A stretch of 64,000 nt of DNA from Flavobacteriaceae bacterium (GCA_947483075.1 CANKLE010000003.1:169779-233778), one strand, 5' to 3'; numbered from the stretch's first letter, positions 37,901 to 45,029 are shown. Numbers and translations: made by a program. The notes: generated from the letters alone by a model not told the origin.

Positions 37901-38211
37901 GAAATTCGGTCTTGCTGATTGATTTTATTGAAATAAGACTGCACGAGGGAATTCCACTCAAGCAAGCCATTATTGAAGCGGGAGCCGTGCGAACCACTCC
38001 TATTTTACTCACAACAGGCGCAGTTGTAATAGGTGCCTCAATTATTTTATTTGATCCGATTTTTCAAGGTTTGGCTATATCCTTGGTATTTGGCGCCATA
38101 GTTTCAACTATCCTCACTTTGCTAGTTGTACCCATTATTTACTACGTGACTGAACGTAAAAAATGGGAACCAAAATCAGATGTCAATTCAGACAGGCCGA
38201 CTAAATCATAA
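34984..38211 (+). CDS. RND efflux permease of the sulfur cluster
   Basis: A 1075-residue twelve-helix RND transporter. It carries IPREEEPQINVPMADV after helix 1, the double Asp proton relay in VVGIVVDDSIIIAENMH, FVSGMMGPYMSPMPIG, and a C-terminal region typical of HAE1-like pumps (GMIALAGVMVRNSVLLIDFI). It belongs to a branch distinct from AcrB and from the CusA/CzcA metal pumps, and I cannot name the substrate. Its position between the rhodanese/methyltransferase operon and a persulfide dioxygenase suggests export of a sulfur-linked or soft-metal toxicant. Confidence 0.92.
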   Translation: MQEGISGKIAHFFINSKLTILLMVALMIIGVYSSFLIPREEEPQINVPMADVLIGYPGASPQEVESRVVKPLEKILSNIKGVEHVHAMAMNGQAVLIVQFLVGQDVERSYVKLYDELAKHETMFPQGVYKPIVKTRSIDDVPMLGLTLWSKTLNDFEIRQIAEEVTSEIEKVKDVAITREIGGRNRELKIVVDKDKMAENGLDPLSIMQMIQASNNSSQSGSFVSNDQEYLLTTGQFLKTPEDVENLVVGVNANMPVYLKQVATIQDGPASPNSYVSFGYGKANEKQVKSPAEYPAVTISIGKVKGADAMKISEKILAKVEQLKKTIITNDVQVEVTRNYGETASDKVGELLMHLGIAIIAVTFLVILAMGWRGGLVVFFSVPLTFALTLFAYYLLGYTLNRITLFALVFVVGIVVDDSIIIAENMHRHFKMKRLPFKQAAIYAINEVGNPTILATFTVIAAILPMAFVSGMMGPYMSPMPIGASIAMLLSLFVALTVTPYLGYHLLQEKDDKTHKAEQGLETSWIYKLYNKLERPLLESSKKRRLLVGVTVMLLVGSVAMFFTKSVVVKMLPFDNKNEFQVVVDMPEGTTLERTAAVTQEIAQYLSTVPEVVNYQNYIGTSAPITFNGLVRHYDLRGGSNMADIQVNLQHKEERDLQSHGIAKLVRPEIQKIAKKYGANVKIIEVPPGPPVLSTLVAEIYGPDYKQQIQVAQQVKEILGSTADIVDVDWMTEDNQTEYRLEVDKEKAMLNGIAPQQVVGNLTYLLKEYPISTLYDEHSNDAVGIVLALDDKDKTSIQDIEQLKIKGSRGNVIPVADLVKLVPDTLQKTIYRKDQKRVVYVTADMAGALESPVYAILGMTEKLQKMKLPTGYKVNELYMDQPSDESDFTVKWDGEWQITLDVFRDLGVAFMVVIVIIYMLIVGWFQNFKTPMVMMMAIPLSLVGIVLGHWLLGAFFTATSFIGMIALAGVMVRNSVLLIDFIEIRLHEGIPLKQAIIEAGAVRTTPILLTTGAVVIGASIILFDPIFQGLAISLVFGAIVSTILTLLVVPIIYYVTERKKWEPKSDVNSDRPTKS

Positions 38212-38228
38212 CCTTAAACCTTTAAATT

Positions 38229-38531
38229 ATGAAACTTTTACTACTTACCGCTATCCGCGAATTTGAAGCAGACATCAAAAAAATGCTCAAAAACGCACAG
38301 GTACACTCCTATTCTTATAAAGAAGTACGCGGATATAAAAACAATTCAGAAGCGATAGAAACCAATTGGTTTGGCACCGAAATGCACGAAACAGATTCAA
38401 TTCTATTTTACGCCTTTGTACCCAAAGCCAATAGCAATTCTGTAATTGAAGAAGTAGCCAAATTTAATGAGCAACAAGAATCGCTTTCGCATATCCATTT
38501 GGCTGTAATAAACATTGAACAAACAAATTAA
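38229..38531 (+). CDS. PII-like small protein (DUF3240 type)
   Basis: A 100-residue protein with the beta-alpha-beta order of PII-like/ferredoxin-fold proteins: LLLLTAIREFEADIKKML, a central basic loop (YKEVRGYKNN), then ILFYAFVPKANSNSVIEEVA and HIHLAVINIEQ. DUF3240-type proteins occur next to RND pumps and may bind metals or nucleotides. It follows the permease by 17 bases and precedes the small membrane gene by 5, so it belongs to the pump operon. Regulation of pump activity is inference. Confidence 0.6.
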   Translation: MKLLLLTAIREFEADIKKMLKNAQVHSYSYKEVRGYKNNSEAIETNWFGTEMHETDSILFYAFVPKANSNSVIEEVAKFNEQQESLSHIHLAVINIEQTN

Positions 38532-38536
38532 TTACT

Positions 38537-38722
38537 ATGAAAAATAGAATCATCCATGCGATAGCCGGAATATTTATCCTGATTAGCATTGCCTTAGCCC
38601 ATTTTATAAACCCCAACTGGATTTGGTTTACCGTTTTTGTTGGAGCCAATCTACTGCAATCAGCTTTCACTAAATGGTGTTTGATGACCGATATATTGAC
38701 CAAATTGGGCGTAAAAGACTAA
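38537..38722 (+). CDS. DUF2892-type small membrane protein
   Basis: A 61-residue protein with two helices (IIHAIAGIFILISIALAHFI and WIWFTVFVGANLLQSAFTKW), a typical DUF2892 (YgaP membrane part) sequence. In E. coli YgaP this segment is fused to a rhodanese. Here it stands alone as the last gene of the pump operon, directly before the dioxygenase-rhodanese gene, and pairs with the similar protein at 31657. Confidence 0.8.
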   Translation: MKNRIIHAIAGIFILISIALAHFINPNWIWFTVFVGANLLQSAFTKWCLMTDILTKLGVKD

Positions 38723-38756
38723 TTAAATCGCAGTTCTTTAATTAAAAAAATAAGGC

Positions 38757-38764
38757 TATTTTTG
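38757..38764 (+). promoter_or_regulatory. -7 box for the persulfide dioxygenase gene
   Basis: TATTTTTG matches TAnnTTTG, 15 bases before the start at 38780. The window at the operator spacing (about 38721-38734) does not contain GTGAC or ATGA palindromes. Confidence 0.5.
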
Positions 38765-38779
38765 CAGCAAAGCTAGCCT

Positions 38780-40192
38780 ATGAAAATTGAACAGATCTAT
38801 ACCGGTTGTATTGCCCAAGCTGCTTATTATTTAGAAAGCGAAGGCGAGGCTGCTATTTTTGATCCACTGCGTGAAGTAGAGCCCTATCTGGCCAAAGCAG
38901 CTGACGATAAGGCCAAAATAACTTACATTTTTGAAACCCATTTTCACGCCGATTTTGTGTCGGGACACCTAGATTTGGCAAAAAATACGGGAGCAACTAT
39001 TGTGTTTGGCCCCACGGCTAAACCCCAATTTGAAGCCCTAATTGCAACAGACAACCAAGAATTCAAAGTAGGGAACTATACGGTAAAAGTATTGCACACC
39101 CCTGGTCATACTTTGGAGAGCTGCTGTTATTTGTTGTTGGATGAAAACCAAAAAGGCTACGGAATCATAACGGGTGACACCTTGTTTATTGGAGATGTTG
39201 GGCGCCCTGACCTGGCCCAGGATTTGGAAGATGATCTAACCCAAGAAAAATTGGCTGCCTATTTGTATGATTCGCTGCGCACTAAGATTATGCCCTTGGC
39301 CGATGACTTAATTATTTTTCCGAGTCATGGTGCCGGAAGTGCCTGCGGAAAAAACATGAGCAAAGAAACTACTGATACTTTGGGCAACCAGAAAAAAACC
39401 AATTATGCTTTGCGTGCCGACATGACACGAGAAGAGTTTATAGCAGAAGTGCTAGACGGATTAGGACTACCTCCTGCTTATTTTCCACAAAATGTGCTGC
39501 TCAACAGTCAAGGTTATACTGCTTTGGACGCAGTATTAGAACGTTCAATGCAGGCATTAACCGCCAAGCAGATTCAAGAAAAATTACTAGACAATACCAC
39601 TATTGTACTGGATGTGCGCAGTGAACAAGAATTTTGTACGAGCCACATTCCCAATTCTATTTTTATAGGATTGCAGGGAAATTTTGCCCCTTGGGTGGGC
39701 GCTCTTTTACAAAACGTAGAGCAACCCCTTATTTTGGTGATCACAGAAGGCAAAGAAGCCGAAGCAATAACTAGACTTGCACGTGTAGGATTTGATCACG
39801 TACAAGGATTTTTAGCTGGAGGTATTGCTGCATGGGAATCAGCAGGGTTCACCACTTCTCATATTCATTCTATTTCTCCAACTGAATTTGAACAGGATTA
39901 CCAGGCCAATGCACTTGTGGTAGATGCACGTAAACCCAGCGAATTTGAAGCCGAACATCTAGAGGGCGCTCTTAATATAGCATTAGACACCATAAACACC
40001 CATTTTGACGAAGTGCCTCAAACCCCTTTCTATTTGCATTGTGCCGGAGGATACCGTTCGGTAATCATGGCCTCCGTTCTGAAACGCAAAGGATTTCATT
40101 GGCTCACCAACATCGAACAAGGCATGGCTGGAATTCGCCAAACCAAGTTGCCACTCACCCAGTTTGTTTGCCCCAATACAATCGTAAAATAG
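38780..40192 (+). CDS. Persulfide dioxygenase-rhodanese fusion, CstB-like
   Basis: A 470-residue cytoplasmic protein. Residues 1-245 are a metallo-beta-lactamase fold of the ETHE1/persulfide dioxygenase type: THFHADFVSGH (His54, His56, Asp58, His63), HTPGH (His110), TGDTLFIGDVGRPD (Asp133) and FPSHGAGSACG (His183). Residues 255-355 are a rhodanese-like domain without an active Cys (VITEGKEAE in the loop), and residues 365-455 are a rhodanese with Cys421 (LHCAGGYRS). This dioxygenase, dead rhodanese, live rhodanese order is that of Staphylococcus aureus CstB, which turns persulfides into thiosulfate. I infer the same reaction here. Confidence 0.88.
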   Translation: MKIEQIYTGCIAQAAYYLESEGEAAIFDPLREVEPYLAKAADDKAKITYIFETHFHADFVSGHLDLAKNTGATIVFGPTAKPQFEALIATDNQEFKVGNYTVKVLHTPGHTLESCCYLLLDENQKGYGIITGDTLFIGDVGRPDLAQDLEDDLTQEKLAAYLYDSLRTKIMPLADDLIIFPSHGAGSACGKNMSKETTDTLGNQKKTNYALRADMTREEFIAEVLDGLGLPPAYFPQNVLLNSQGYTALDAVLERSMQALTAKQIQEKLLDNTTIVLDVRSEQEFCTSHIPNSIFIGLQGNFAPWVGALLQNVEQPLILVITEGKEAEAITRLARVGFDHVQGFLAGGIAAWESAGFTTSHIHSISPTEFEQDYQANALVVDARKPSEFEAEHLEGALNIALDTINTHFDEVPQTPFYLHCAGGYRSVIMASVLKRKGFHWLTNIEQGMAGIRQTKLPLTQFVCPNTIVK

Positions 40193-40260
40193 TCCAGCAA
40201 AAAATAGTCAATACCCATAAATTTAAATACTTTTGCACACGTAAATCACATAAATCACGC

Positions 40261-41430
40261 ATGAATATGAAATCATTATTACTTAATTTTTCACAGGTTT
40301 TTCTAGTACTTACAGCGGCTGTACTGGTTTTTTCTTGCAACAAAGCAGGCGATAACGAATATATTATTACCGGAACCATCAAAGGAATTGCCGACGGTAA
40401 AAAAGTGTTTCTAGAAGTGCAAGACGACATGACTGGTGCTTTTAAGGCATTAGATACCGTAAAAGTTGAAGGAGGTAAATTTACCATCAAAGGTTCTGCC
40501 AAAGAGGCCAATATCAACTTGATCCAAATAGAATCGGTAAACGGTAAAATTCCCTTTATCCTCGAAAATGGAGACATCGAAATGGACATCAATAAAGACA
40601 GCTTAAACTTGGCAAAAGTAACGGGCACCTACAACAACGATGAGTTGACCGGCTACCGCGAATTGGGAACAAAAATTCAAAAGGACATGATGAAGTTCCA
40701 AAAGGACAACATGGTAAAAATGAACCAAGCCCAACAAAAAAAGGACACGGTAACCATTAATGCGTTACGCAAATCGTACTTTAAATTTCAAGAAGATTTT
40801 GCCAAACAATCTGAAGAGTACGTGAAATCACACCCAAAATCATTCATCTCCTTGTTGATCATCGAGAGTTTATTTCAACAAATGGTTGATCCTGCAAAAA
40901 TTACCACTTACTTTAATGGGTTGGACAAAGAATTGAAAGCCAACAAACACGGAAAGAAAATTAAATCTCAATTGGATTTAATGAAAAAACCTGCAGCACC
41001 TGCCGGTGTTTCTGTTGGGGCTGTTGCTCCCGATTTTTCAGCACCAAACCCAGAAGGAAAAGTAATTAGCTTGAAAGAATCGATGGGTAAAGTTACCTTG
41101 GTAGATTTTTGGGCATCGTGGTGTAATCCATGTCGCGCCGAAAACCCAAACAACGTGGCTTTATATAAGGAGTTTCACGCCAAAGGATTAAACATCATTG
41201 GGGTTTCCTTAGATAAAGATGCTGCCAAATGGAAAGAAGCCATTGCCAAAGACAAATTGGAATGGGCACAAATCTCAAACCTCAAATATTGGGATGAGCC
41301 AATTCGGGTAACCTACGGTGTAGAATCGATCCCTGCCACTTTCTTGTTGGATGCCAACGGAACAGTGGTTGCCAAAGACCTAACTGGTGCTGACTTAAAA
41401 GCCAAAGTTGCGGAGTTATTGGCGAAATAA
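40261..41430 (+). CDS. TlpA/AhpC-TSA-type thiol-disulfide lipoprotein with DUF4369-like domain
   Basis: A 389-residue envelope protein starting at the ATG at 40261; the longer frame runs back into the dioxygenase gene and would hide the lipoprotein signal (LVLTAAVLVFSC, Cys26). Residues 30-125 resemble DUF4369 (YIITGTIKGIADGKKVFLEV), a helical linker follows, and 250-389 is a thioredoxin fold with WCNPC (Cys288, Cys291). It is a typical bacteroidete periplasmic oxidoreductase. It may belong to the sulfur cluster by position, but it has its own terminator and this family is common elsewhere in such genomes. Confidence 0.88.
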   Translation: MNMKSLLLNFSQVFLVLTAAVLVFSCNKAGDNEYIITGTIKGIADGKKVFLEVQDDMTGAFKALDTVKVEGGKFTIKGSAKEANINLIQIESVNGKIPFILENGDIEMDINKDSLNLAKVTGTYNNDELTGYRELGTKIQKDMMKFQKDNMVKMNQAQQKKDTVTINALRKSYFKFQEDFAKQSEEYVKSHPKSFISLLIIESLFQQMVDPAKITTYFNGLDKELKANKHGKKIKSQLDLMKKPAAPAGVSVGAVAPDFSAPNPEGKVISLKESMGKVTLVDFWASWCNPCRAENPNNVALYKEFHAKGLNIIGVSLDKDAAKWKEAIAKDKLEWAQISNLKYWDEPIRVTYGVESIPATFLLDANGTVVAKDLTGADLKAKVAELLAK

Positions 41431-41448
41431 ATATAAGTTAGAAGTTGG

Positions 41449-41464
41449 TCCCGAAGTCTCGGGA
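41449..41464. repeat. Short TCCCGA/TCGGGA palindrome
   Basis: TCCCGA-AGTC-TCGGGA, embedded in AAGTTGG-type text of the same family as the repeat at 28345. The role is unknown. Confidence 0.45.
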
Positions 41465-41490
41465 TTCAAATTAAAGTCTATAATCTCATA

Positions 41491-41524
41491 AAAAAGGATA
41501 CTCAATCGGGTATCCTTTTTTTTT
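41491..41524 (+). terminator. Terminator after the thioredoxin-like lipoprotein
   Basis: An 11-bp stem (A5GGATAC, 41491-41501, with GTATCCT5, 41510-41520) and a run of nine T. It closes the sulfur-side region. Confidence 0.8.
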
Positions 41525-41611
41525 GTCTTATGAGCTCTACAATCTATAGTTGAACATCATTTAAGCTATTTGTTTTCTTCTTGTTTTAGGTCTTTAAAAA
41601 AGCGGCGCTGT

Positions 41612-41655
41612 ATGATGAATGTCATGTTTTTATTGATTTTGCTCCTCTAAATTTG
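41612..41655 (+). promoter_or_regulatory. Fnr-type operator and -7 box for the second regulator operon
   Basis: ATGATGAATGTCAT (41612-41625), an ATGA-N6-TCAT palindrome, is centred 36.5 bases before the last base of TAAATTTG (41648-41655). It is one of four such sites in the nitrogen-oxide region. It lies in front of the regulator gene itself, so autoregulation is likely. Confidence 0.65.
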
Positions 41656-41718
41656 GCGATTAAGCAAAATTATTATGAAAATAGCCCATACAGGCTATAA
41701 AAACACGTGTGATTGATT

Positions 41719-42309
41719 ATGCAAATAGATTTAGATTTACTCTTTACTTGGGGAGCCATAGCTAAGGAATACCCAAAAGGCAAAATGGTCTTTTGTGAAG
41801 ATGAAAAGGCTAATTTTTATTTTCAAATTATTGAAGGAAGTATCCGAATGTTCAATTCAAATGAAGAGGGAAAAGAATTCACGCAAGGATACTTTACTAA
41901 CGGTCAGAGTTTTGGGGAACCGCCTTTGTTTATTGACGAAACCTATCCGTCTACAGCTGTGGCATTTCAGGACAGTAAAATAATAAAGCTATCAAAAGAT
42001 AAGCTGATCAAAATATTAGAGGAAAATCCTGTTGTACAAAAAAAGTTTTTAAACTTAATGTGTCAACGAATTCATTCAAAAGCCATAAGCTCGAAAGACA
42101 TCATCAATCAAAAACCCGAATTCAGAATTATGGCTTTTTTGATTGCACACAAAAAAAATAAAAATTGCTACGAGAAAGAATTAGTACCCTATACCCGACA
42201 AGAAATCGCAAATTTTACCGGTCTTCGGGTAGAAACGGTTATTAGAGCGTTTACTAAAATGAGTAAATGTCAAAAAGTAGATATTATAAACCATAAAGTA
42301 TTTTACTAA
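41719..42309 (+). CDS. Crp/Fnr-family regulator of the nitrogen-oxide module
   Basis: A 196-residue regulator from the ATG at 41719 (a TTG two codons earlier is the alternative). It has a beta-roll sensory domain (about 15-110), a dimer helix and a winged helix. The recognition helix LRVETVIRAFTKM aligns with FNR (VETISRLL): Val, Glu and Arg at the contact positions, where Val replaces the CRP Arg. It has no N-terminal cluster of cysteines for an FNR Fe-S centre, so NO sensing through haem or another route, as in NnrR/DNR, is possible but not shown. Its stop overlaps the next start (TAATG). Confidence 0.88.
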   Translation: MQIDLDLLFTWGAIAKEYPKGKMVFCEDEKANFYFQIIEGSIRMFNSNEEGKEFTQGYFTNGQSFGEPPLFIDETYPSTAVAFQDSKIIKLSKDKLIKILEENPVVQKKFLNLMCQRIHSKAISSKDIINQKPEFRIMAFLIAHKKNKNCYEKELVPYTRQEIANFTGLRVETVIRAFTKMSKCQKVDIINHKVFY

Positions 42310-43529
42310 TGAGCTTTAACAGTAAATTTTGGTTGAAGTTCTCCTTAATCAATTTGTTCATTGTTGCCCTAATCGGACTTTTGATGCGTTATAAAATAGG
42401 CTTTGAATTTCCCTATTTCGATCAAAAAAGCCTTCAACATTCCCATTCTCATTTTGCTTTTTCCGGCTGGATTAGCCAGACCCTCATGGTCTTTATGACT
42501 GCCTATCTCATTCAAAAAAGCAACTCAACTGTTGATTTTAAAAAATACAATTATATCCTGGCTGCCAACTTAATTTGTTCTTATGGCATGCTCGTTTCTT
42601 TTATCCTGCAGGGCTATGGTGCATTTTCTATTGGTTTTTCTTCAGCATCAATTATTGTTTCTTTTGTTTTTGCCTATTGTTATACCAAAGACTTAAAACT
42701 GTTAGCTGCAACTGATTTATCTAAAAAATGGTTTACCGCTGCGCTATTCTTTAATGTCATCTCCTCATTTGGGACGTTTTTTTTAGTCTATATGCTGGTT
42801 AGCAAAACCATCCACGAAGAAGAATATTTGGCTTCCCTATTTTTTTACTTGCATTTTCAATACAACGGCTGGTTCTTCTTTGCCTGTATGGGGTTATTTT
42901 ATGGTTTTTTAAATTTAAAAAGAGCAGACCATTCCTTTTTTGAAACTACATTCTATTTGTTTTTCATCTCCTGCTTGCCCGCTTATTTTCTTTCTACGCT
43001 TTGGGCTAATTTGCCGATTTGGTTGTATGTAGTAACAATTTTGGCCGCCGTATTACAAGTTGTAGCGTGGTTTACATTTCTAAACCTTATTGTTCGAACC
43101 CAAAAAGTGTCGTTGGCCAAATTACCTTATTTTTTGCGTTATATTTTGCTGTTTATAGTCTTTGCTGTGAGCGTAAAAGTTCTGCTGCAATTAGGATCTA
43201 CATTACCCACGGTGAGTAAGCTAACCTTTGGTTTTAGACCCATTGTAATTGCCTATTTACACCTGGTCTTATTGGCTATTATCAGCTTATTCTTGTTGTT
43301 TTATATGTATGCCAATGAGCTAATTCATTGCACGAATAAAATTAAAGTAGGGGTGATAATTTTTTCTGTTGGAGTACTGATCAATGAGGTAATTTTAGCC
43401 GTACAAGGCATAGCTTCTTTTAGTTATACCGTAATTCCTTGTGTAAACGAGTTGCTTTTTGGCACGGCCATCGTCTTGGTCTCGGGAATTGGCCTCACTG
43501 CGCTTTATACGGTACTTAAAACAAAATAG
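42309..43529 (+). CDS. Undescribed 12-helix membrane protein with heme-copper-oxidase-like His placement
   Basis: A 406-residue polytopic protein with twelve predicted helices and almost no soluble part. His44, His46 and His48 (LQHSHSHFAFSGW) open helix 2, His182 (YLHFQYNGWFF) is in helix 6 and His318 (AYLHLVLLA) in helix 10. Heme-copper oxidases and NO reductases have His ligands in helices 2, 6, 7 and 10; here helix 7 has none and helix 10 has one. HSHFAFSG also resembles the HGHLALFG motif of NO reductases. It is translationally coupled to the regulator. I infer a role in NO or N2O handling, perhaps as a heme-binding sensor, carrier or reductase. It is not NnrS. Confidence 0.75.
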   Translation: MSFNSKFWLKFSLINLFIVALIGLLMRYKIGFEFPYFDQKSLQHSHSHFAFSGWISQTLMVFMTAYLIQKSNSTVDFKKYNYILAANLICSYGMLVSFILQGYGAFSIGFSSASIIVSFVFAYCYTKDLKLLAATDLSKKWFTAALFFNVISSFGTFFLVYMLVSKTIHEEEYLASLFFYLHFQYNGWFFFACMGLFYGFLNLKRADHSFFETTFYLFFISCLPAYFLSTLWANLPIWLYVVTILAAVLQVVAWFTFLNLIVRTQKVSLAKLPYFLRYILLFIVFAVSVKVLLQLGSTLPTVSKLTFGFRPIVIAYLHLVLLAIISLFLLFYMYANELIHCTNKIKVGVIIFSVGVLINEVILAVQGIASFSYTVIPCVNELLFGTAIVLVSGIGLTALYTVLKTK

Positions 43530-43536
43530 CTTTTAT

Positions 43537-43580
43537 ATGATTCAACTCATAAAATATCCGTTTCTTAATTAGGTACTTTG
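43537..43580 (+). promoter_or_regulatory. Fnr-type operator and -7 box for the fasciclin gene
   Basis: ATGATTCAACTCAT (43537-43550) is centred 36.5 bases before the last base of TACTTTG (43574-43580), a -7 box one base shorter than the consensus. The start codon follows at 43606. Confidence 0.6.
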
Positions 43581-43605
43581 TATATATAAACCAAGTTTTA
43601 ATACC

Positions 43606-44160
43606 ATGAAAAAATCAATTAAAATAGTAATACTAGTAGGGCTTTTATCTTTTTTTGGATGTAAAAAAACTGACGAAGCTGCTCCTACAGGTACAACTGA
43701 AACTACCGAAACAAAAGCTGCGGGTCAAGAAGGAGTTGTTGATGACGCTTCGGCGAGAAACATTGTTCAAACTGCTATAGGAAGCAAAGACCACAGCACA
43801 TTAGTTGCTGCAGTAAAAGCGGCCGATTTGGTTACAGCCTTAAGCAATGCAGGACCATTTACCGTCTTTGCACCAACAAATGCAGCATTCGATAAACTTC
43901 CGAAGGGAACCGTTGACGAATTATTACTGCCAGAAAACAAAGAAAAATTGACGAATATTTTAGGATACCACACCTATGTTGGGACGCTAAAAATAGAATA
44001 CATGCAGGACGGACAAGAGTTTGATATGGTTTTTGGCGGAAAAGTAAAAATCACCAAAAAAGGAGATAAAACATTTGTAAATGGATCAGAAATACTAGCT
44101 TCTATACCTACATCAAACGGAATTATACATGTAATTGGAACTGTGCTTTTACCAAAATAA
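43606..44160 (+). CDS. Fasciclin-domain lipoprotein
   Basis: A 184-residue lipoprotein: lipobox FFGC near Cys19, a Thr/Glu-rich linker, then one fasciclin (FAS1) domain from about 50 to 184 with the two conserved blocks (GPFTVFAPTNAAFDKLPKG near 84-102 and GIIHVIGTVLLPK at the end). FAS1 domains mediate adhesion or protein contacts. The gene stands between the regulator operon and the Fe-S repair gene and has its own copy of the operator, which links it to the nitrogen-oxide response. The mechanism is unknown. Confidence 0.9.
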   Translation: MKKSIKIVILVGLLSFFGCKKTDEAAPTGTTETTETKAAGQEGVVDDASARNIVQTAIGSKDHSTLVAAVKAADLVTALSNAGPFTVFAPTNAAFDKLPKGTVDELLLPENKEKLTNILGYHTYVGTLKIEYMQDGQEFDMVFGGKVKITKKGDKTFVNGSEILASIPTSNGIIHVIGTVLLPK

Positions 44161-44204
44161 TCTATAATTATTAATTCAAATTAATTATTCTTTTAGTAAA
44201 GTTG

Positions 44205-44239
44205 AAAAGCGTGAATTGTCTTAATTCACGCTTTTTTTG
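44205..44239. terminator. Bidirectional terminator between the fasciclin and RIC genes
   Basis: A 13-bp perfect stem (AAAAGCGTGAATT, 44205-44217, with AATTCACGCTTTT, 44223-44235), 5-nt loop, T-rich tail. Confidence 0.85.
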
Positions 44240-44253
44240 TATTCCTTCTAAAA

Positions 44254-45006
44254 TCAAATCTGGGCATGGGCAAGTTTACCCAAACGGATCAATTGAATCT
44301 CCAGATCTTGTGCGGCTGGGAAAAGTATATTATTTTCTAAATGAATGTGTTTGTGCAAATCTGATTCAAACTCCTTGAGCATAGCAAAAGTTACTTTATA
44401 AGTCTCACATGCATCTGTTGGCGGCGTATAATTATGGGTCATTTCGGCGATTTTAGCGAATCTTTCGCCTTCAATACTGTGTTCATCTTGCATCATCGCT
44501 ATGGGGTGAGCTACAGTGCCAAAATGAGCTGTCGGGATGGGATGATTTGTTTTTTGTGCATCAACCATGTTTACGATAAATGGAAATAAAATCAATTCTT
44601 CCTTTTTCATGTGATTGGCCAATTCGCCGGCTCCCCCACTAAAGAATTTATATATTTCTAAAAGCTCCGGGTGGCGGCTTCCGTGTACTTTACATAATTT
44701 GTCTAAAAACAAGTAGAGCACTTTAGATTTTTCTGCCACATAGGTGTGGTGCGTTTTTAGGATGTAATCTATTAATTCATCTAGCGGCCAGGATTTAAAA
44801 TCTGTAGTTTGATCAGTTGACGAATTTAATATCGCCTTAATTTCTTTCTCTAATTGATTGGCATCCAACGCTTTCTTTTCGCATGCCTCTGCTACTGTTC
44901 GATTTCCTTTACAACAAAAGTCTATCCCATATTTCGAAAATAAAGCAGCTGTTCTAAAATCATTTGCGACATAGTCGCCTATTGTTTTTTTGTTTGTGGT
45001 TTCCAT
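44254..45006 (-). CDS. ric: Iron-sulfur cluster repair di-iron protein RIC (ScdA/YtfE)
   Basis: A 250-residue cytoplasmic protein. Residues 1-60 are the ScdA_N domain with Cys31-Cys32 (GIDFCCKGNRTVAEAC). Residues about 80-245 are a hemerythrin-like four-helix bundle with the di-iron His and Glu ligands (LKTHHTYVAEK, HGSRHPELLEIY, MKKEELILFPF, MMQDEHSIEG, LHKHIHLENNILFP). RIC repairs Fe-S clusters hit by NO or peroxide. It has its own operator (45061) and lies downstream of the nos operon, as expected for an NO-response gene. Confidence 0.95.
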   Translation of the reverse strand: METTNKKTIGDYVANDFRTAALFSKYGIDFCCKGNRTVAEACEKKALDANQLEKEIKAILNSSTDQTTDFKSWPLDELIDYILKTHHTYVAEKSKVLYLFLDKLCKVHGSRHPELLEIYKFFSGGAGELANHMKKEELILFPFIVNMVDAQKTNHPIPTAHFGTVAHPIAMMQDEHSIEGERFAKIAEMTHNYTPPTDACETYKVTFAMLKEFESDLHKHIHLENNILFPAAQDLEIQLIRLGKLAHAQI

Positions 45007-45029
45007 TTACTTTGCGTTTTAATTTACCT

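Noticed and set aside
34984..38211. Second RND pump as a CusA/CzcA metal exporter
   Set aside because: The adaptor lacks a metal-binding N-terminus and the permease shows the HAE1-like double-Asp relay; a metal substrate is possible from context but not supported by motifs.
38721..38764. Crp/Fnr operator before the CstB-like gene
   Set aside because: The position at the expected spacing from the -7 box has no GTGAC or ATGA palindrome.
40039..40260. N-terminal extension of the thioredoxin-like lipoprotein
   Set aside because: It overlaps the dioxygenase-rhodanese gene in another frame and would hide the lipoprotein signal at 40261.
42309..43529. Annotation of the 12-helix protein as NnrS
   Set aside because: NnrS also has about twelve helices and an NO link, but its characteristic motifs are not visible here; the His pattern is closer to heme-copper oxidases.
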